40,974 nucleotides of DNA from Actinomycetales bacterium (GTDB lineage: Bacteria > Actinomycetota > Actinomycetes > Mycobacteriales > Micromonosporaceae). A program made the position numbers and the translations under genes. How positions within the stretch are numbered: the stretch's first letter is position 1; each line of letters begins with the position of its first letter. Positions 1-7,019 of the stretch are shown here, piece by piece. The notes below the pieces were generated by a model. That model did no database searches. It was not told the origin of the DNA and saw only the letters and a program-made list of their open reading frames with translations. The DNA is taken from contig PKFB01000084.1 in NCBI GenBank assembly GCA_002919305.1, forward strand, positions 1 to 40,974, given 5' to 3'.

Positions 1-2
1 GG

Positions 3-416
3 GGGGGCCCCGCCCCCCCCGCCCCGGCCCGCCAGCTTGACGAGGCCTGGAGCGCCGTGATCGCGGTGCTGCGTGATCGATACGGACCCCACCTACCTCT
101 GGTGGTCGGTGGCCGCTCCAGCGGAGCCAGAGTGGCGTGTCGGACCGCCCAAGCCGTCGGCGCGGTCGGGGTGGTGGCTTTGGCTTTCCCTCTGCACCCG
201 CCTCGGCGGCCGGAGCGTGATAGGGCCGAGGAATTGCGGACTGGTGTGCCTGTCCTGGTGGTTAACGGCGAACGGGACCCCTTCGGTATCCCCACGGCCA
301 GTTCCGGGGTCAGCGTGCGTGTGGTGCCCGCTGCCGACCACTCATTGCGTCGAGATCCAGCAACCGTGGCCGCTCACGTGCTGGAGTGGATGACGAAGCA
401 TGGTTGGGCGGCATAA
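3..416 (+). CDS. Alpha/beta hydrolase, KANL3/Tex30 (dienelactone hydrolase-like) family, 5'-truncated
   Basis: The frame is open through the left edge of the window, so the N-terminus is missing and 137 residues remain. A nucleophile-elbow-like segment GGRSSGARVACRTA is followed by AFPLHPP, then PVLVVNGERDPFG, which fits the strand carrying the catalytic acid, and VPAADHSLRRD, which fits the catalytic histidine. This order is typical of the small KANL3/Tex30-type alpha/beta hydrolases of actinomycetes. The substrate is unknown. The first 30 bases are almost pure G and C and encode a Pro/Ala-rich stretch; this may be genuine or an assembly-edge artefact. A GTG at 57 is an in-frame internal codon and is unlikely to be the real start, because the fold needs the upstream strands. 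Confidence 0.75.
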   Translation, partial: GGPAPPAPARQLDEAWSAVIAVLRDRYGPHLPLVVGGRSSGARVACRTAQAVGAVGVVALAFPLHPPRRPERDRAEELRTGVPVLVVNGERDPFGIPTASSGVSVRVVPAADHSLRRDPATVAAHVLEWMTKHGWAA

Positions 417-469
417 CGGGTGGCGAGCCTCACAATCAGGAGGTTGGCGCCCGCAACCACGGCATCTGC

Positions 470-496
470 GGAATGCTTTTGACCTCTATTCCGTTG
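470..496 (+). promoter_or_regulatory. SigR-type promoter (GGAAT-N18-GTTG) upstream of sigR
   Basis: GGAAT lies at 470-474 and GTTG at 493-496, with exactly 18 bases between GGAAT and GTT. This matches the established SigR/SigH thiol-stress consensus GGAAT-N18-GTT. It sits about 110 bases before the long-form start of sigR and about 280 before the short-form start. Autoregulation from an upstream promoter (sigRp2) is known in Streptomyces coelicolor, so the same positive feedback is inferred here. Confidence 0.75.
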
Positions 497-608
497 CACA
501 CGCCGGAGGCAAAGTCGTCCGGACGGATGGTGGCGACTGCGCACAGTAACTTTTGCGTCACAGTTGCTCTGGTCGAACCGGCGGCTACCAAGGAAGGAGC
601 GAGGTGGT

Positions 609-776
609 GTGGTGACACTGTGTCAAAAGCAGTCGCAGAAGGCACCCGAACCCGAACGGTTACGGGACCTGCTGAGGGCTCCTGAGTGGCCTGCCCGGAT
701 GGACCAGATTCAGCAGGCGGCATCTCGCTTCGGCGGCGTATCCTCTGCGCAGGCCTGGCGGGAGGGGAACAGCGAC
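609..776 (+). other. Possible N-terminal extension of SigR (long isoform, alternative start at 609)
   Basis: This stretch is in frame with sigR and has its own start signal: AGGAAGGAG at 591-599 precedes GTG codons at 609 and 612. Translation from 609 would add 56 residues and give a 257-residue protein. In S. coelicolor a longer, unstable sigma isoform (SigR') is made from the SigR-dependent upstream transcript. The promoter at 470-496 lies upstream of this start, so the same arrangement is plausible. The added segment contains one Cys (LCQKQ) and no recognised domain. An in-frame ATG at 699 has only a weak ribosome binding site. Confidence 0.5.
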
Positions 777-1382
777 GTGGTACGAGCGGAGACGGCTGAA
801 GCGCGGCGAGCCCGGTTCGAGCGGGACGCGTTGCCATTCGTCGACCAGCTCTACGCCGCGGCGCTGCGGATGACGCGTAACGCAGCGGACGCCGAGGATT
901 TGGTGCAGGAGACCTTCCTTAAGGCGTTCGCGGCCTTCCACCAGTTTGAGGAAGGAACCAACCTCAAGGCCTGGCTGTACCGCATTCTGACCAACACCTA
1001 TATCAATTCCTACCGTCGCCGCCAGCGGCAGCCTGCCCAGAGCCCAACGGATGAGATCACCGATTGGCAGTTGGCGGAAGCGGAGTCGCACACCTCAAGC
1101 GGACTGAAGTCGGCTGAAACCGAAGCGCTGGAACGGCTACCCGATTCGGATATCAAAGAGGCGCTGCAGAGCCTTCCCGAGGAGTTCCGGATAGCTGTCT
1201 ACCTGGCGGACGTAGAGGGGTTCTCCTATAAGGAGATCGCCGACATCATGGACACCCCCATCGGTACGGTGATGTCACGGCTGCACCGGGGACGACGGAA
1301 TCTGCGGCGGATGTTGGAGCGGTACGCCGCCGAGAGGGGCTTTACCCGCCCGGCGGGGCAGCCGGCGGCGCAGGAGGTGTGA
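777..1382 (+). CDS. sigR: RNA polymerase sigma factor SigR (ECF/SigH-like, thiol-oxidative stress)
   Basis: ECF sigma factor that directs RNA polymerase to thiol-stress genes and is held inactive by the zinc anti-sigma factor encoded next. Region 2 is clear ([20 protein letters not shown], then [14 protein letters not shown] and the [20 protein letters not shown] block), and region 4 contains [20 protein letters not shown] and the helix-turn-helix [15 protein letters not shown]. These match SigR of Streptomyces and SigH of mycobacteria. The GTG at 777 is chosen for the canonical form (201 residues) because GGGAGGGG at 760-767 precedes it by 9 bases and homologues begin near the [14 protein letters not shown] segment. 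A second start at 609 is possible. rsrA begins 3 bases after the stop, so the two are co-transcribed. Confidence 0.93.
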   Translation: MVRAETAEARRARFERDALPFVDQLYAAALRMTRNAADAEDLVQETFLKAFAAFHQFEEGTNLKAWLYRILTNTYINSYRRRQRQPAQSPTDEITDWQLAEAESHTSSGLKSAETEALERLPDSDIKEALQSLPEEFRIAVYLADVEGFSYKEIADIMDTPIGTVMSRLHRGRRNLRRMLERYAAERGFTRPAGQPAAQEV

Positions 1383-1385
1383 CCG

Positions 1386-1670
1386 GTGAGCTGCGGTGAA
1401 CCTCATGAGATCGACTGCCGCGATGTGCTCGCGGAGGTCTATCTATACCTCGACGTGGAATGCGACAGCGAGCAGCGAGGGCGTATCAGGAAACATTTGG
1501 ATGAGTGTTCCCCCTGCCTGCGGGAGTTCGGAATCGAACTGGAGGTCAAGACGCTCGTGGCTCGTTGTTGCGGTCGGGAATCCGCGCCAGCCGAGCTTCA
1601 CGAGCGCCTCCGCAGTAAACTCCGTCAACTTGTGATGGAAGCCGAAGGGCAGGAGTTACTCACCGAATAG
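1386..1670 (+). CDS. rsrA: Zinc-containing anti-sigma factor RsrA
   Basis: A 94-residue redox-sensitive anti-sigma factor of the ZAS family. It binds SigR under reducing conditions and releases it when its cysteines oxidise. The zinc-site motif H-x3-C-x2-C is present as His37, Cys41 and Cys44. Cys3, His7, Cys11 and the Cys61-Cys62 pair all fall at the positions I recall for the S. coelicolor protein; Cys26 is additional. The start is GTG at 1386, preceded by AGGAGGTG at 1372-1379, within the end of sigR. The downstream terminator is at 1856-1897. Confidence 0.95.
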   Translation: MSCGEPHEIDCRDVLAEVYLYLDVECDSEQRGRIRKHLDECSPCLREFGIELEVKTLVARCCGRESAPAELHERLRSKLRQLVMEAEGQELLTE

Positions 1671-1733
1671 AGGCCGCAGGGCGTAACGAAGACACCGAAC
1701 TTTACGCAGAGCCCGCGGCGCTCGTCGGAGGGA

Positions 1734-1764
1734 GTGATTCTGAATAAGAATCACAGAATCTGTG
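1734..1764. repeat. Two overlapping palindromes downstream of rsrA
   Basis: GTGATTCT (1734-1741) and AGAATCAC (1747-1754) form a perfect 8-bp stem with a 5-base loop. A second near-palindrome, CACAGAATCTGTG (1752-1764), overlaps its right arm. No run of T follows, so this is more like an operator or an mRNA processing hairpin than a terminator. Its function is unknown. Confidence 0.4.
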
Positions 1765-1855
1765 TCGCGGTCGCTCGGGCGCCACGCAGGCGAGTGTCGG
1801 CGATGAACTCATGTATCGATGGCATCCACACCCCAAAGCTAGGACCGGTATCCGC

Positions 1856-1897
1856 TGATCAAGGAGCGTTGGTTGTCGCGCTCCTTGATCAGTTTTT
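1856..1897 (+). terminator. Rho-independent terminator after sigR-rsrA
   Basis: A perfect 13-bp stem, TGATCAAGGAGCG (1856-1868) with its complement at 1879-1891, encloses a 10-base loop and is followed by GTTTTT at 1892-1897. It lies about 190 bases after rsrA and would end that operon. No gene lies between. Confidence 0.8.
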
Positions 1898-2306
1898 ATG
1901 CCTCGACGAATAGGTGATGAATGGGCATTGATGTCCATCACCGGGCAACGGCGCAATATCCGGCCACGGAATTCCAAACCACCGGCATCCTCAGACGGCC
2001 GCACCGCGCATCCTCGGCCCAAACCCTCTCCGCCGTCACGTGACAGGCGCGGTTCCCCGCAGGGTCGTGTGGGAGTCGTTTTCGCCGTTGTCCCAGCTCA
2101 GCGAATTTCGGTCATCCTCGAGGTTTCGGTCAGGTCCTCAATGTCGCAGGTCACAGGCCCGTCCCCTGTCAGGGAGGGAGCCGGAGTCGGGAGAGTGCAG
2201 GGCCACGGGCCAACAGCCACGGGGGATCTGTGGGCCGTGGCCCTGGGACCACGGCCTGTCAGCTTCCCGACTGTCTGTCACCGTCGGGCAGTCATACCAA
2301 CGCGAC
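1898..2306. other. Intergenic region with hairpins, no supported gene
   Basis: No convincing coding sequence was seen on either strand. AGGGCCACGG (2199-2208) pairs with CCGTGGCCCT (2236-2245), and CCCGAC (2265-2270) pairs with GTCGGG (2282-2287). Both lie downstream of the minus-strand bL37 gene and could form its terminator. Confidence 0.4.
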
Positions 2307-2381
2307 TCAGGCGTTGGGGCGCTTGCCGTGATTGGCGTTCTTCTTCCGACGAGCGCGACGCTTGCGAGCTCTCTTTGCCAT
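2307..2381 (-). CDS. 50S ribosomal protein bL37 (24 residues)
   Basis: A tiny, extremely basic protein beginning MAKRARKRRARRKKNANH and ending GKRPNA. It closely resembles the actinobacterial ribosomal protein bL37 known from mycobacterial ribosome structures, which has the same MAKR start, length of about 24 residues and NHGKRPN tail. On the minus strand the ATG at 2381 is preceded by GAGGAGT with about 8 bases of spacing. Longer in-frame starts up to 2528 would add an unrelated low-complexity N-terminus and are rejected. The gene is easily missed by gene callers with a length cut-off. Hairpins at 2199-2287 may terminate it. Confidence 0.85.
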   Translation of the reverse strand: MAKRARKRRARRKKNANHGKRPNA

Positions 2382-2554
2382 CGGACTACTCCTCGTCGTC
2401 TCCGTGGTTCTGTGTCGGCGCGATGGCCGACCATGGGATGGTACTGAGATGGACCATGCCGACCGGGCCGCCCGGTCGGCGACTCTTCGTGATTTGCTAG
2501 ACCAGCGTTCACGTCGGCACATCAGCACCGCTGATACCGGTTGGAGGAGGAGTA

Positions 2555-2770
2555 ATGGCCGAGGAGATCCGGGCGGAGATGGTGGCCAACGTCTGGAAGG
2601 TGGTCGCCTCCGAGGGCGACACGGTTTCGGACGGTGACACCCTGGTCATTCTCGAGTCGATGAAGATGGAGATCCCCGTCGTGGCGGAGTCTGGGGGCAC
2701 GTTGACGCAGCTGGCCGTCAAGGAAGGGGACGTGGTTCAAGAGGGCGACCTGATCGCGGTCATCAGCTGA
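2555..2770 (+). CDS. Biotinyl/lipoyl carrier-domain protein, TB7.3-like
   Basis: A 71-residue single biotinyl domain. The attachment motif ESMKMEIPV places the modified lysine at residue 37, and the Met-Lys-Met core is that of biotin carriers. The sequence closely resembles mycobacterial TB7.3 (Rv3221c), which lies next to the SigH/RshA pair, so position supports the match. A stand-alone biotin carrier could serve an acyl-CoA carboxylase or act as a general carrier; no carboxylase gene is nearby. GGAGGAGG at 2542-2549 precedes the ATG at 2555. It is transcribed away from the minus-strand bL37 gene. Confidence 0.9.
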   Translation: MAEEIRAEMVANVWKVVASEGDTVSDGDTLVILESMKMEIPVVAESGGTLTQLAVKEGDVVQEGDLIAVIS

Positions 2771-2841
2771 CGCGGTCGTGGCCCGGTACCAGCCGGTCCC
2801 CGCAACGCGGAGTCGTCGGTCGGTTGGGGTTCAATGGCGGC

Positions 2842-3339
2842 ATGTCACAGATCATCGTCCGTCCGGCCCAACCGGCCGAGTATCGTCAGGCTGGGCAGAT
2901 CACCGTCGCGGCGTACCGTGACTCGGGTCAACTGGAAGACGACCCCGAATACATCCAGACGTTAGCCGACGCAGCCTCCCGCGCCCGCGACGCTGAGCTG
3001 TTGGTGGCGGTGGACGAAGAAAACAACCATGTTGTCGGTACTGTGACTTTCTGTTTGCCCGGCAGTCGGTACGCCGAGATCTCTCGCCCCGGCGAGGGGG
3101 AGTTCCGGATGCTCGCGGTGCATCCGGACTTTCAGCGCCGTGGGATTGGAGAACTGCTGGTACGCGCCGTCCTGGCCCGCGCCGCTGAGCTCAACTTGTC
3201 CGCGGTGGTGCTGTGCACCCGTGACATCCTCATCCGCCCGCAGCGGCTGTACACCCGGCTGGGTTTCACCAGGATCCCGGAACGGGACTGGACCCCGGTC
3301 CCTCACATCAAACTGCTCGCCTGGCGTATCGAACTGTGA
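2842..3339 (+). CDS. GNAT family N-acetyltransferase
   Basis: A 165-residue single-domain protein. The acetyl-CoA binding motif A is clear: FRMLAVHPDFQRRGIGELLV contains the R/Q-x-x-G-x-G/A loop (QRRGIG). A strand and helix ending LYTRLGFTRIPER form motif B. The N-terminal IIVRPAQPAEYRQ is typical of the family. The substrate cannot be told. ATG at 2842 is preferred over TTG at 2824 because the conserved strand begins immediately after it, although no strong ribosome binding site is visible. A perfect hairpin follows at 3409-3435. Confidence 0.88.
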   Translation: MSQIIVRPAQPAEYRQAGQITVAAYRDSGQLEDDPEYIQTLADAASRARDAELLVAVDEENNHVVGTVTFCLPGSRYAEISRPGEGEFRMLAVHPDFQRRGIGELLVRAVLARAAELNLSAVVLCTRDILIRPQRLYTRLGFTRIPERDWTPVPHIKLLAWRIEL

Positions 3340-3408
3340 CCACATCGGACCGTGGTGATTCGGTCCTATGTGTCCTGAGCGCCGCCCCTTCGGCGCGCTC
3401 GCGTTGTA

Positions 3409-3435
3409 AACCCGATGCCCGGTCGGCATCGGGTT
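3409..3435 (+). terminator. Perfect hairpin after the GNAT gene
   Basis: AACCCGATGCC (3409-3419) and its exact complement (3425-3435) form an 11-bp stem with a 5-base loop. There is no T tract, which is common for actinobacterial terminators. Confidence 0.6.
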
Positions 3436-3841
3436 CGAGTAACGAGACGCCATCGCACTCCTAAGGTCGCCCCGGGCAGGGGATAACGGGTAGGAACCGG
3501 TAAACAGCGGGCTCTGCGGATTCTGATGCGTCCGTCGGGCGGCTGCTGTGCTCACCGCCGTCGCCTCAGCGACACCGATCGTCGGTCGCGACACCGGTCC
3601 ACCTCACCCAGCACCGTCGCGACACCGGTTGCGTCACCGGTCGCGGCGCCCGCGTACCGCTCCACACCCGGCGGAATCCTCACCTCAACACCTGGGCCGC
3701 GTGCTCGCGTCCGCGTACCGCCCTTGAGAGACCATGGGCCACCTCGTTTTGAGGACCTCGTCTGGGGAACGCCGATAGCGAGAACACCGTGAGCATCGGC
3801 GTCGTCTCACCACGTCCAACTCACCTGCGCCTAGCGTTGGC
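3436..3841. other. Intergenic stretch with short direct repeats, no supported gene
   Basis: The 13-mer TCGCGACACCGGT occurs at 3586-3598 and 3617-3629 (31 bases apart), with related fragments such as GCGACACCG at 3569-3577 and TCACCGGTCGCG just after. An open frame at 3526-3792 is Arg/Ser/Pro-rich with no recognisable domain and is not accepted as a gene. The function is unknown. Confidence 0.35.
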
Positions 3842-3862
3842 GCGCTCATCATGAGCGCTTTT
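3842..3862 (+). promoter_or_regulatory. 17-bp perfect palindrome before the SIS-domain gene (operator or small terminator)
   Basis: GCGCTCAT-C-ATGAGCGC (3842-3858) is a perfect odd palindrome followed by TTTT (3859-3862). As RNA it could fold with a 7-bp stem and 3-base loop and act as a small terminator. As DNA it is well placed as an operator, because a possible -10 element TATGCT lies at 3882-3887, 24 bases downstream, ahead of the gene start at 3909. Confidence 0.45.
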
Positions 3863-3908
3863 CGCGCGCTTGCTGCTTAGTTATGCTCGAAGTCGAGCAG
3901 TTCCGCGC

Positions 3909-4982
3909 ATGATCGAGCAGGAGACGTCGGTGGTAGAGCCTGGGGCAGGGATGGCGGCGGACATCGCCGAGCAGCCGGCGGTGCTCACCCGGCTGGTGGA
4001 GGAGCGCGCGAGCGCTATCGCAGAGGTCGCCAAGGTCATCGCTCAACGGCGCCCACGACTGGTGCTGTACACCGCCCGAGGCACAAGCGATCACGCGGCC
4101 CTGTACGCCGCGTACCTCACCGAAATCCGTTTAGGGATCCCCGCCGGGCTGGTCTCACCGTCAGCGATCACCGTCTATGGCGCCCGACCCGACCTGTCCG
4201 GTGCCTTGGTGGTCGGGGTCAGTCAAAGCGGCGGCTCTCCGGACCTGGTCGAGGTGACCCGAGTCGCGCGGCGTGCCGGCGCGCACACCCTGGCGGTCAC
4301 CAACGCTCCTGACTCGCCGTTGGCGCAGGCGGCGGAGCTGACCATCGATATCGCGGCCGGGCCGGAGCGGGCCGTCGCGGCGACCAAGACCTACACGGCC
4401 GAGCTGTTGGCGCTGCTGATGCTGGTAGAGGGGATCCGGGCCGGGGACGGCGTCCTGCCTGCCTCGGAGCGGGCCGCGGTAGCGGCGTTACCTGACCTGG
4501 CCTCGGGCGTACTGGCCGATGCGACCGCGACCGAACTGGCCGACCGATACCGATTCGCCGAACGCCTCGTCACCACCGGACGCGGGTACGCCTATCCGAC
4601 AGCGCGGGAGGCCGCGTTGAAGCTGATGGAGACCAGCTACCTGGCGGCGTTGGCGTTCTCGGGCGCGGATCTACTGCATGGCCCGCTGGCCATGACTGAC
4701 CCTGACGTCCCCGTGATCGCGGTGGTGGGCACCGGGCCAGCCGGCGCCGCCATGCGGGACGTCCTGGTCCGGTTGGGGCAGCGGCGCGCCGACGTCGTCG
4801 TGGTGGGGCCGGCGGATCTGCCCGGCGCGGGCCTGCGCATCCCCACGCCTCGCGTGGATGAGCGGTACGCCCCCTTGCTGGACATCCTGCCGCTGCAGCG
4901 GTTGGCGTTGGCGCTGGCGTTGGCCCGCGGTGAGAACCCGGACACTCCTCGGGGTCTGACGAAGGTCACCGAGACCCTCTGA
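3909..4982 (+). CDS. SIS-domain sugar isomerase/deaminase, GlmS/NagB-II-like
   Basis: Two sugar-isomerase (SIS) domains without a glutaminase domain, about 357 residues. Visible motifs are EQPAVL at the N-terminus, ARGTSDHAALYAAYL, SQSGGSPDLVEV (phosphosugar-binding Ser/Thr loop), ATKTYTAELLALLML, and the C-terminal DTPRGLTKVTETL, which mirrors the GlmS isomerase tail (x-PRNLAKSVTV). This pattern fits glucosamine-6-phosphate deaminase NagB-II/GlmD or a related amino-sugar phosphate isomerase. Start candidates are ATG 3909, GTG 3930 (preceded by AGGAG) and ATG 3951; the conserved N-terminus begins after all three. No nag or PTS genes lie nearby. A possible hairpin follows at about 4985-5013. 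Confidence 0.82.
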   Translation: MIEQETSVVEPGAGMAADIAEQPAVLTRLVEERASAIAEVAKVIAQRRPRLVLYTARGTSDHAALYAAYLTEIRLGIPAGLVSPSAITVYGARPDLSGALVVGVSQSGGSPDLVEVTRVARRAGAHTLAVTNAPDSPLAQAAELTIDIAAGPERAVAATKTYTAELLALLMLVEGIRAGDGVLPASERAAVAALPDLASGVLADATATELADRYRFAERLVTTGRGYAYPTAREAALKLMETSYLAALAFSGADLLHGPLAMTDPDVPVIAVVGTGPAGAAMRDVLVRLGQRRADVVVVGPADLPGAGLRIPTPRVDERYAPLLDILPLQRLALALALARGENPDTPRGLTKVTETL

Positions 4983-5150
4983 CGGTGAGCGGGCTTTATA
5001 CCGGACCCGCGCTCAGGCAGCCGCGCGGCCACGGCGATCAGGCGCGATAGCGGACTTTCCGGTCGTCAGCCTCCAGTGGCGTCGGTCATATCGGTGCCAG
5101 GAACGGCGTCCGACTGTTATTGCCCCGCCAAAACGTGGCACGCTCCCATC

Positions 5151-6629
5151 GTGTCCACGTTGCGCGAACTGGTCGACGAGCACGCTGACCTATCCCCGGA
5201 CGACATCGAACATCTGCAGCGGCTCGCCGGCGATTGGCAGTTGCTGGCCGACCTGTCCTTCGCGGACCTGCTGATGTGGGTCACCCTCCCGGACGGGGAG
5301 ATGCTGTGTGTGGCGCAGTGCCGCCCCACCACCGCTCCCACCGCGTACCTGGACGACCAGGTGGGACGGCGGGCTCGCGGGCCCGATGTCGCGCACCTGA
5401 TGATCGCTCGGGACCAGGGGCGGATCTGGCGGGAGGGGGATCCGGTCTGGTACGGCGATACGCCGGCTCGGCATGAGGCGATCCCGGTGCGGTTACCCGG
5501 TTCAGACCGAGTGATCGCGGTGCTGGGGCGCGACACCAACCTGTCGACCGCGCGTACCCCCAGCCAGCTGGAGCTCAACTACCTGCACACCGCCGACGAC
5601 CTGGCGCAGATGGTCGCTGACGGCAGTTTCCCGCCGCCCCGCCACCCCGGGGAGACCACCTCCGCCCCACGCGTCGGGGACGGTCTGATCCGGTTGGACT
5701 CCGCAGGCAAGGTGGTGTACGCCAGTCCTAATGCCCAGTCCGCGTACCGCCGACTGGGATTCCCCGGCCATCTGGTGGGGGAGGATCTGGCGGCGCTGAC
5801 CGGACGAATCGCCGACGATCCGCTGGAGGGGAGCGACGCGGCCGAGCGGATCCTGATGGCGCTGCGGGGCGAGGCTCCGGCGCGGAAGGAGGTCGAGGCG
5901 CGCGGCGCCACCATGCTGACCCGCGCGTTGCCGCTGCGCCCCGGCGGGGTTCCGATCGGCGCGGTTGTGTTGGTGCGGGACATCACTGAGGTGCGGCGCC
6001 GAGACCGCGCCCTGCTGACCAAGGACGCCACCATCCGGGAGATCCACCACCGGGTCAAGAACAACCTGCAGACCGTCGCGGCACTGCTGAGATTGCAGGC
6101 TCGTCGGGTCAGCGTCCCGGAGGCCAGCCTCGCGTTGGAGGAGTCGGTACGCCGGGTCGCCTCCATCGCGCTGGTACACGAGACGCTGTCGATGTCCTCG
6201 GATGAGGCGGTGGAGTTCGACACCATCGTGGATCGGGTCGCCTCCATGGCCGCCGAGGTGGCGGCCCCGGAGTCCCGGGTGACCCTGCGCCGCATCGGCA
6301 CCTTCGGGGTGCTGCCGGCGGAGATCGCGACTCCTTTGGTGATGGTGCTCAACGAGCTGCTGCAGAACGCGGTGGAGCACGCGTACGGGCCTGGAGAAAG
6401 CGGTGAGGTGGTGGTGTCGGCGCACCGGTGGCGGCGGCAGTTGCACGTCACGGTGGCCGACCACGGACGCGGGCTGCCTGAAGGTTTCTCCTTGGAGGGC
6501 AGCCAGCGCCTCGGGCTGCAGATCGTGCGTACCCTCGCCGCGGGGGAACTGCGGGGCAGCATCGAGTTGCGGACCAGGGTCGGCGGCGGGACCGAAGCGG
6601 TGATCGTGGTGCCACTCACCCGGCGCTGA
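5151..6629 (+). CDS. pdtaS: Sensor histidine kinase PdtaS-like (HisKA_2 family)
   Basis: A soluble histidine kinase of 492 residues. An N-terminal GAF-like domain (about 10-150, beginning TLRELVDEHADLSPDD and GDWQLLADLSFADLLMWV) is followed by a PAS domain (about 175-285), a HisKA_2 dimerisation/phosphoacceptor region with IREIHHRVKNNLQTV (His299/300), and an HATPase domain with NELLQNAVEHAYGPG, ADHGRGLPEG and GLQIVRTL. It aligns over its length with mycobacterial PdtaS (Rv3220c, about 500 residues), whose partner is the RNA-binding antiterminator PdtaR. No pdtaR is in the window. GTG at 5151 is chosen because the family begins STLxxL there; a longer frame from 5076 lacks homology. No ribosome binding site is visible, so a leaderless transcript is possible. 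Confidence 0.9.
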   Translation: MSTLRELVDEHADLSPDDIEHLQRLAGDWQLLADLSFADLLMWVTLPDGEMLCVAQCRPTTAPTAYLDDQVGRRARGPDVAHLMIARDQGRIWREGDPVWYGDTPARHEAIPVRLPGSDRVIAVLGRDTNLSTARTPSQLELNYLHTADDLAQMVADGSFPPPRHPGETTSAPRVGDGLIRLDSAGKVVYASPNAQSAYRRLGFPGHLVGEDLAALTGRIADDPLEGSDAAERILMALRGEAPARKEVEARGATMLTRALPLRPGGVPIGAVVLVRDITEVRRRDRALLTKDATIREIHHRVKNNLQTVAALLRLQARRVSVPEASLALEESVRRVASIALVHETLSMSSDEAVEFDTIVDRVASMAAEVAAPESRVTLRRIGTFGVLPAEIATPLVMVLNELLQNAVEHAYGPGESGEVVVSAHRWRRQLHVTVADHGRGLPEGFSLEGSQRLGLQIVRTLAAGELRGSIELRTRVGGGTEAVIVVPLTRR

Positions 6630-6749
6630 CCGCCACGTCTTCGGCGCGCCGACGTTATAGGTGGGCTTGAGGGAATAGTCCCCATGAAACCGGAGGAAAG
6701 GGCGCGAAGGGGCAAGTCGGTTGTCACAGAACTTTTAAGGGTGCGTTAC

Positions 6750-6775
6750 GGAATTTAGGTGAGGAGGATCACGCT
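6750..6775 (+). promoter_or_regulatory. Near-consensus SigR-like promoter upstream of the cysteine leader
   Basis: GGAAT (6750-6754) is followed after exactly 18 bases by GCT (6773-6775), one mismatch from GGAAT-N18-GTT. It lies about 40 bases before the leader-peptide start. Several sulfur and thiol genes belong to the SigR regulon in Streptomyces, so control by the sigma factor encoded at the left end is possible but unproven. Confidence 0.35.
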
Positions 6776-6815
6776 TCCGTGGCGGCGCGCCGCGCACGCA
6801 TGCGAATATGAGGCC

Positions 6816-6893
6816 ATGGCTGCTGCGGTCAGGCGACGACTGGTGACACGACGCCACGTCGATCACTGCCGCGTTCGTAGCGCCATCTGTTAG
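6816..6893 (+). CDS. Cysteine-containing leader peptide (attenuation-type uORF)
   Basis: A 25-codon open frame starting at ATG 6816 encodes a peptide whose core is LVTRRHVDHCRVRSAIC and stops directly after the final Cys codon. This resembles the actinobacterial 'putative leader peptide' family found upstream of sulfate- and cysteine-assimilation genes, with the pattern RRHxD-x-x-RVxSA-I/V-C. Cys codons are at positions 18 and 25. It lies 126 bases before the sulfite reductase gene. In that family, slow translation at Cys codons when cysteine is scarce is thought to raise expression of the downstream operon; that mechanism is inferred here from family and position. A short GAGG at 6809-6813 is the only Shine-Dalgarno-like sequence. 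Confidence 0.8.
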   Translation: MAAAVRRRLVTRRHVDHCRVRSAIC

Positions 6894-6964
6894 CCGGTCG
6901 CCTGACGCCCGCTGGTATCCGTCTCGGGCGCACGCTCCGCACCGGCGATCCCCCCTCGCCTTGT

Positions 6965-6978
6965 CATCAAAGTTGATG
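6965..6978. promoter_or_regulatory. CATCAA-AG-TTGATG dyad between leader peptide and sulfite reductase
   Basis: Perfect 6-bp inverted arms (6965-6970 and 6973-6978) flank AG, 42 bases before the sulfite reductase start. The 2-base centre cannot form a hairpin loop, so a DNA operator is more likely than an RNA attenuator. The binding protein is unknown. Confidence 0.4.
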
Positions 6979-7019
6979 GCGCGCGTGTGCGTGCGTCCCT
7001 GTCTGTGAGAGGACGCCCC

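Noticed and set aside
3586-3629. CRISPR-like repeats
   Set aside because: Only two full copies of a 13-base repeat with irregular extra fragments; no array and no cas genes.
3526-3792. Plus-strand frame before the SIS-domain gene
   Set aside because: Arg/Ser/Pro-rich, contains the direct repeats, no domain and no convincing ribosome binding site.
5502-6464. Long open frame antisense to the histidine kinase
   Set aside because: Shadow of pdtaS; His/Arg/Gln-rich translation without any recognisable fold.
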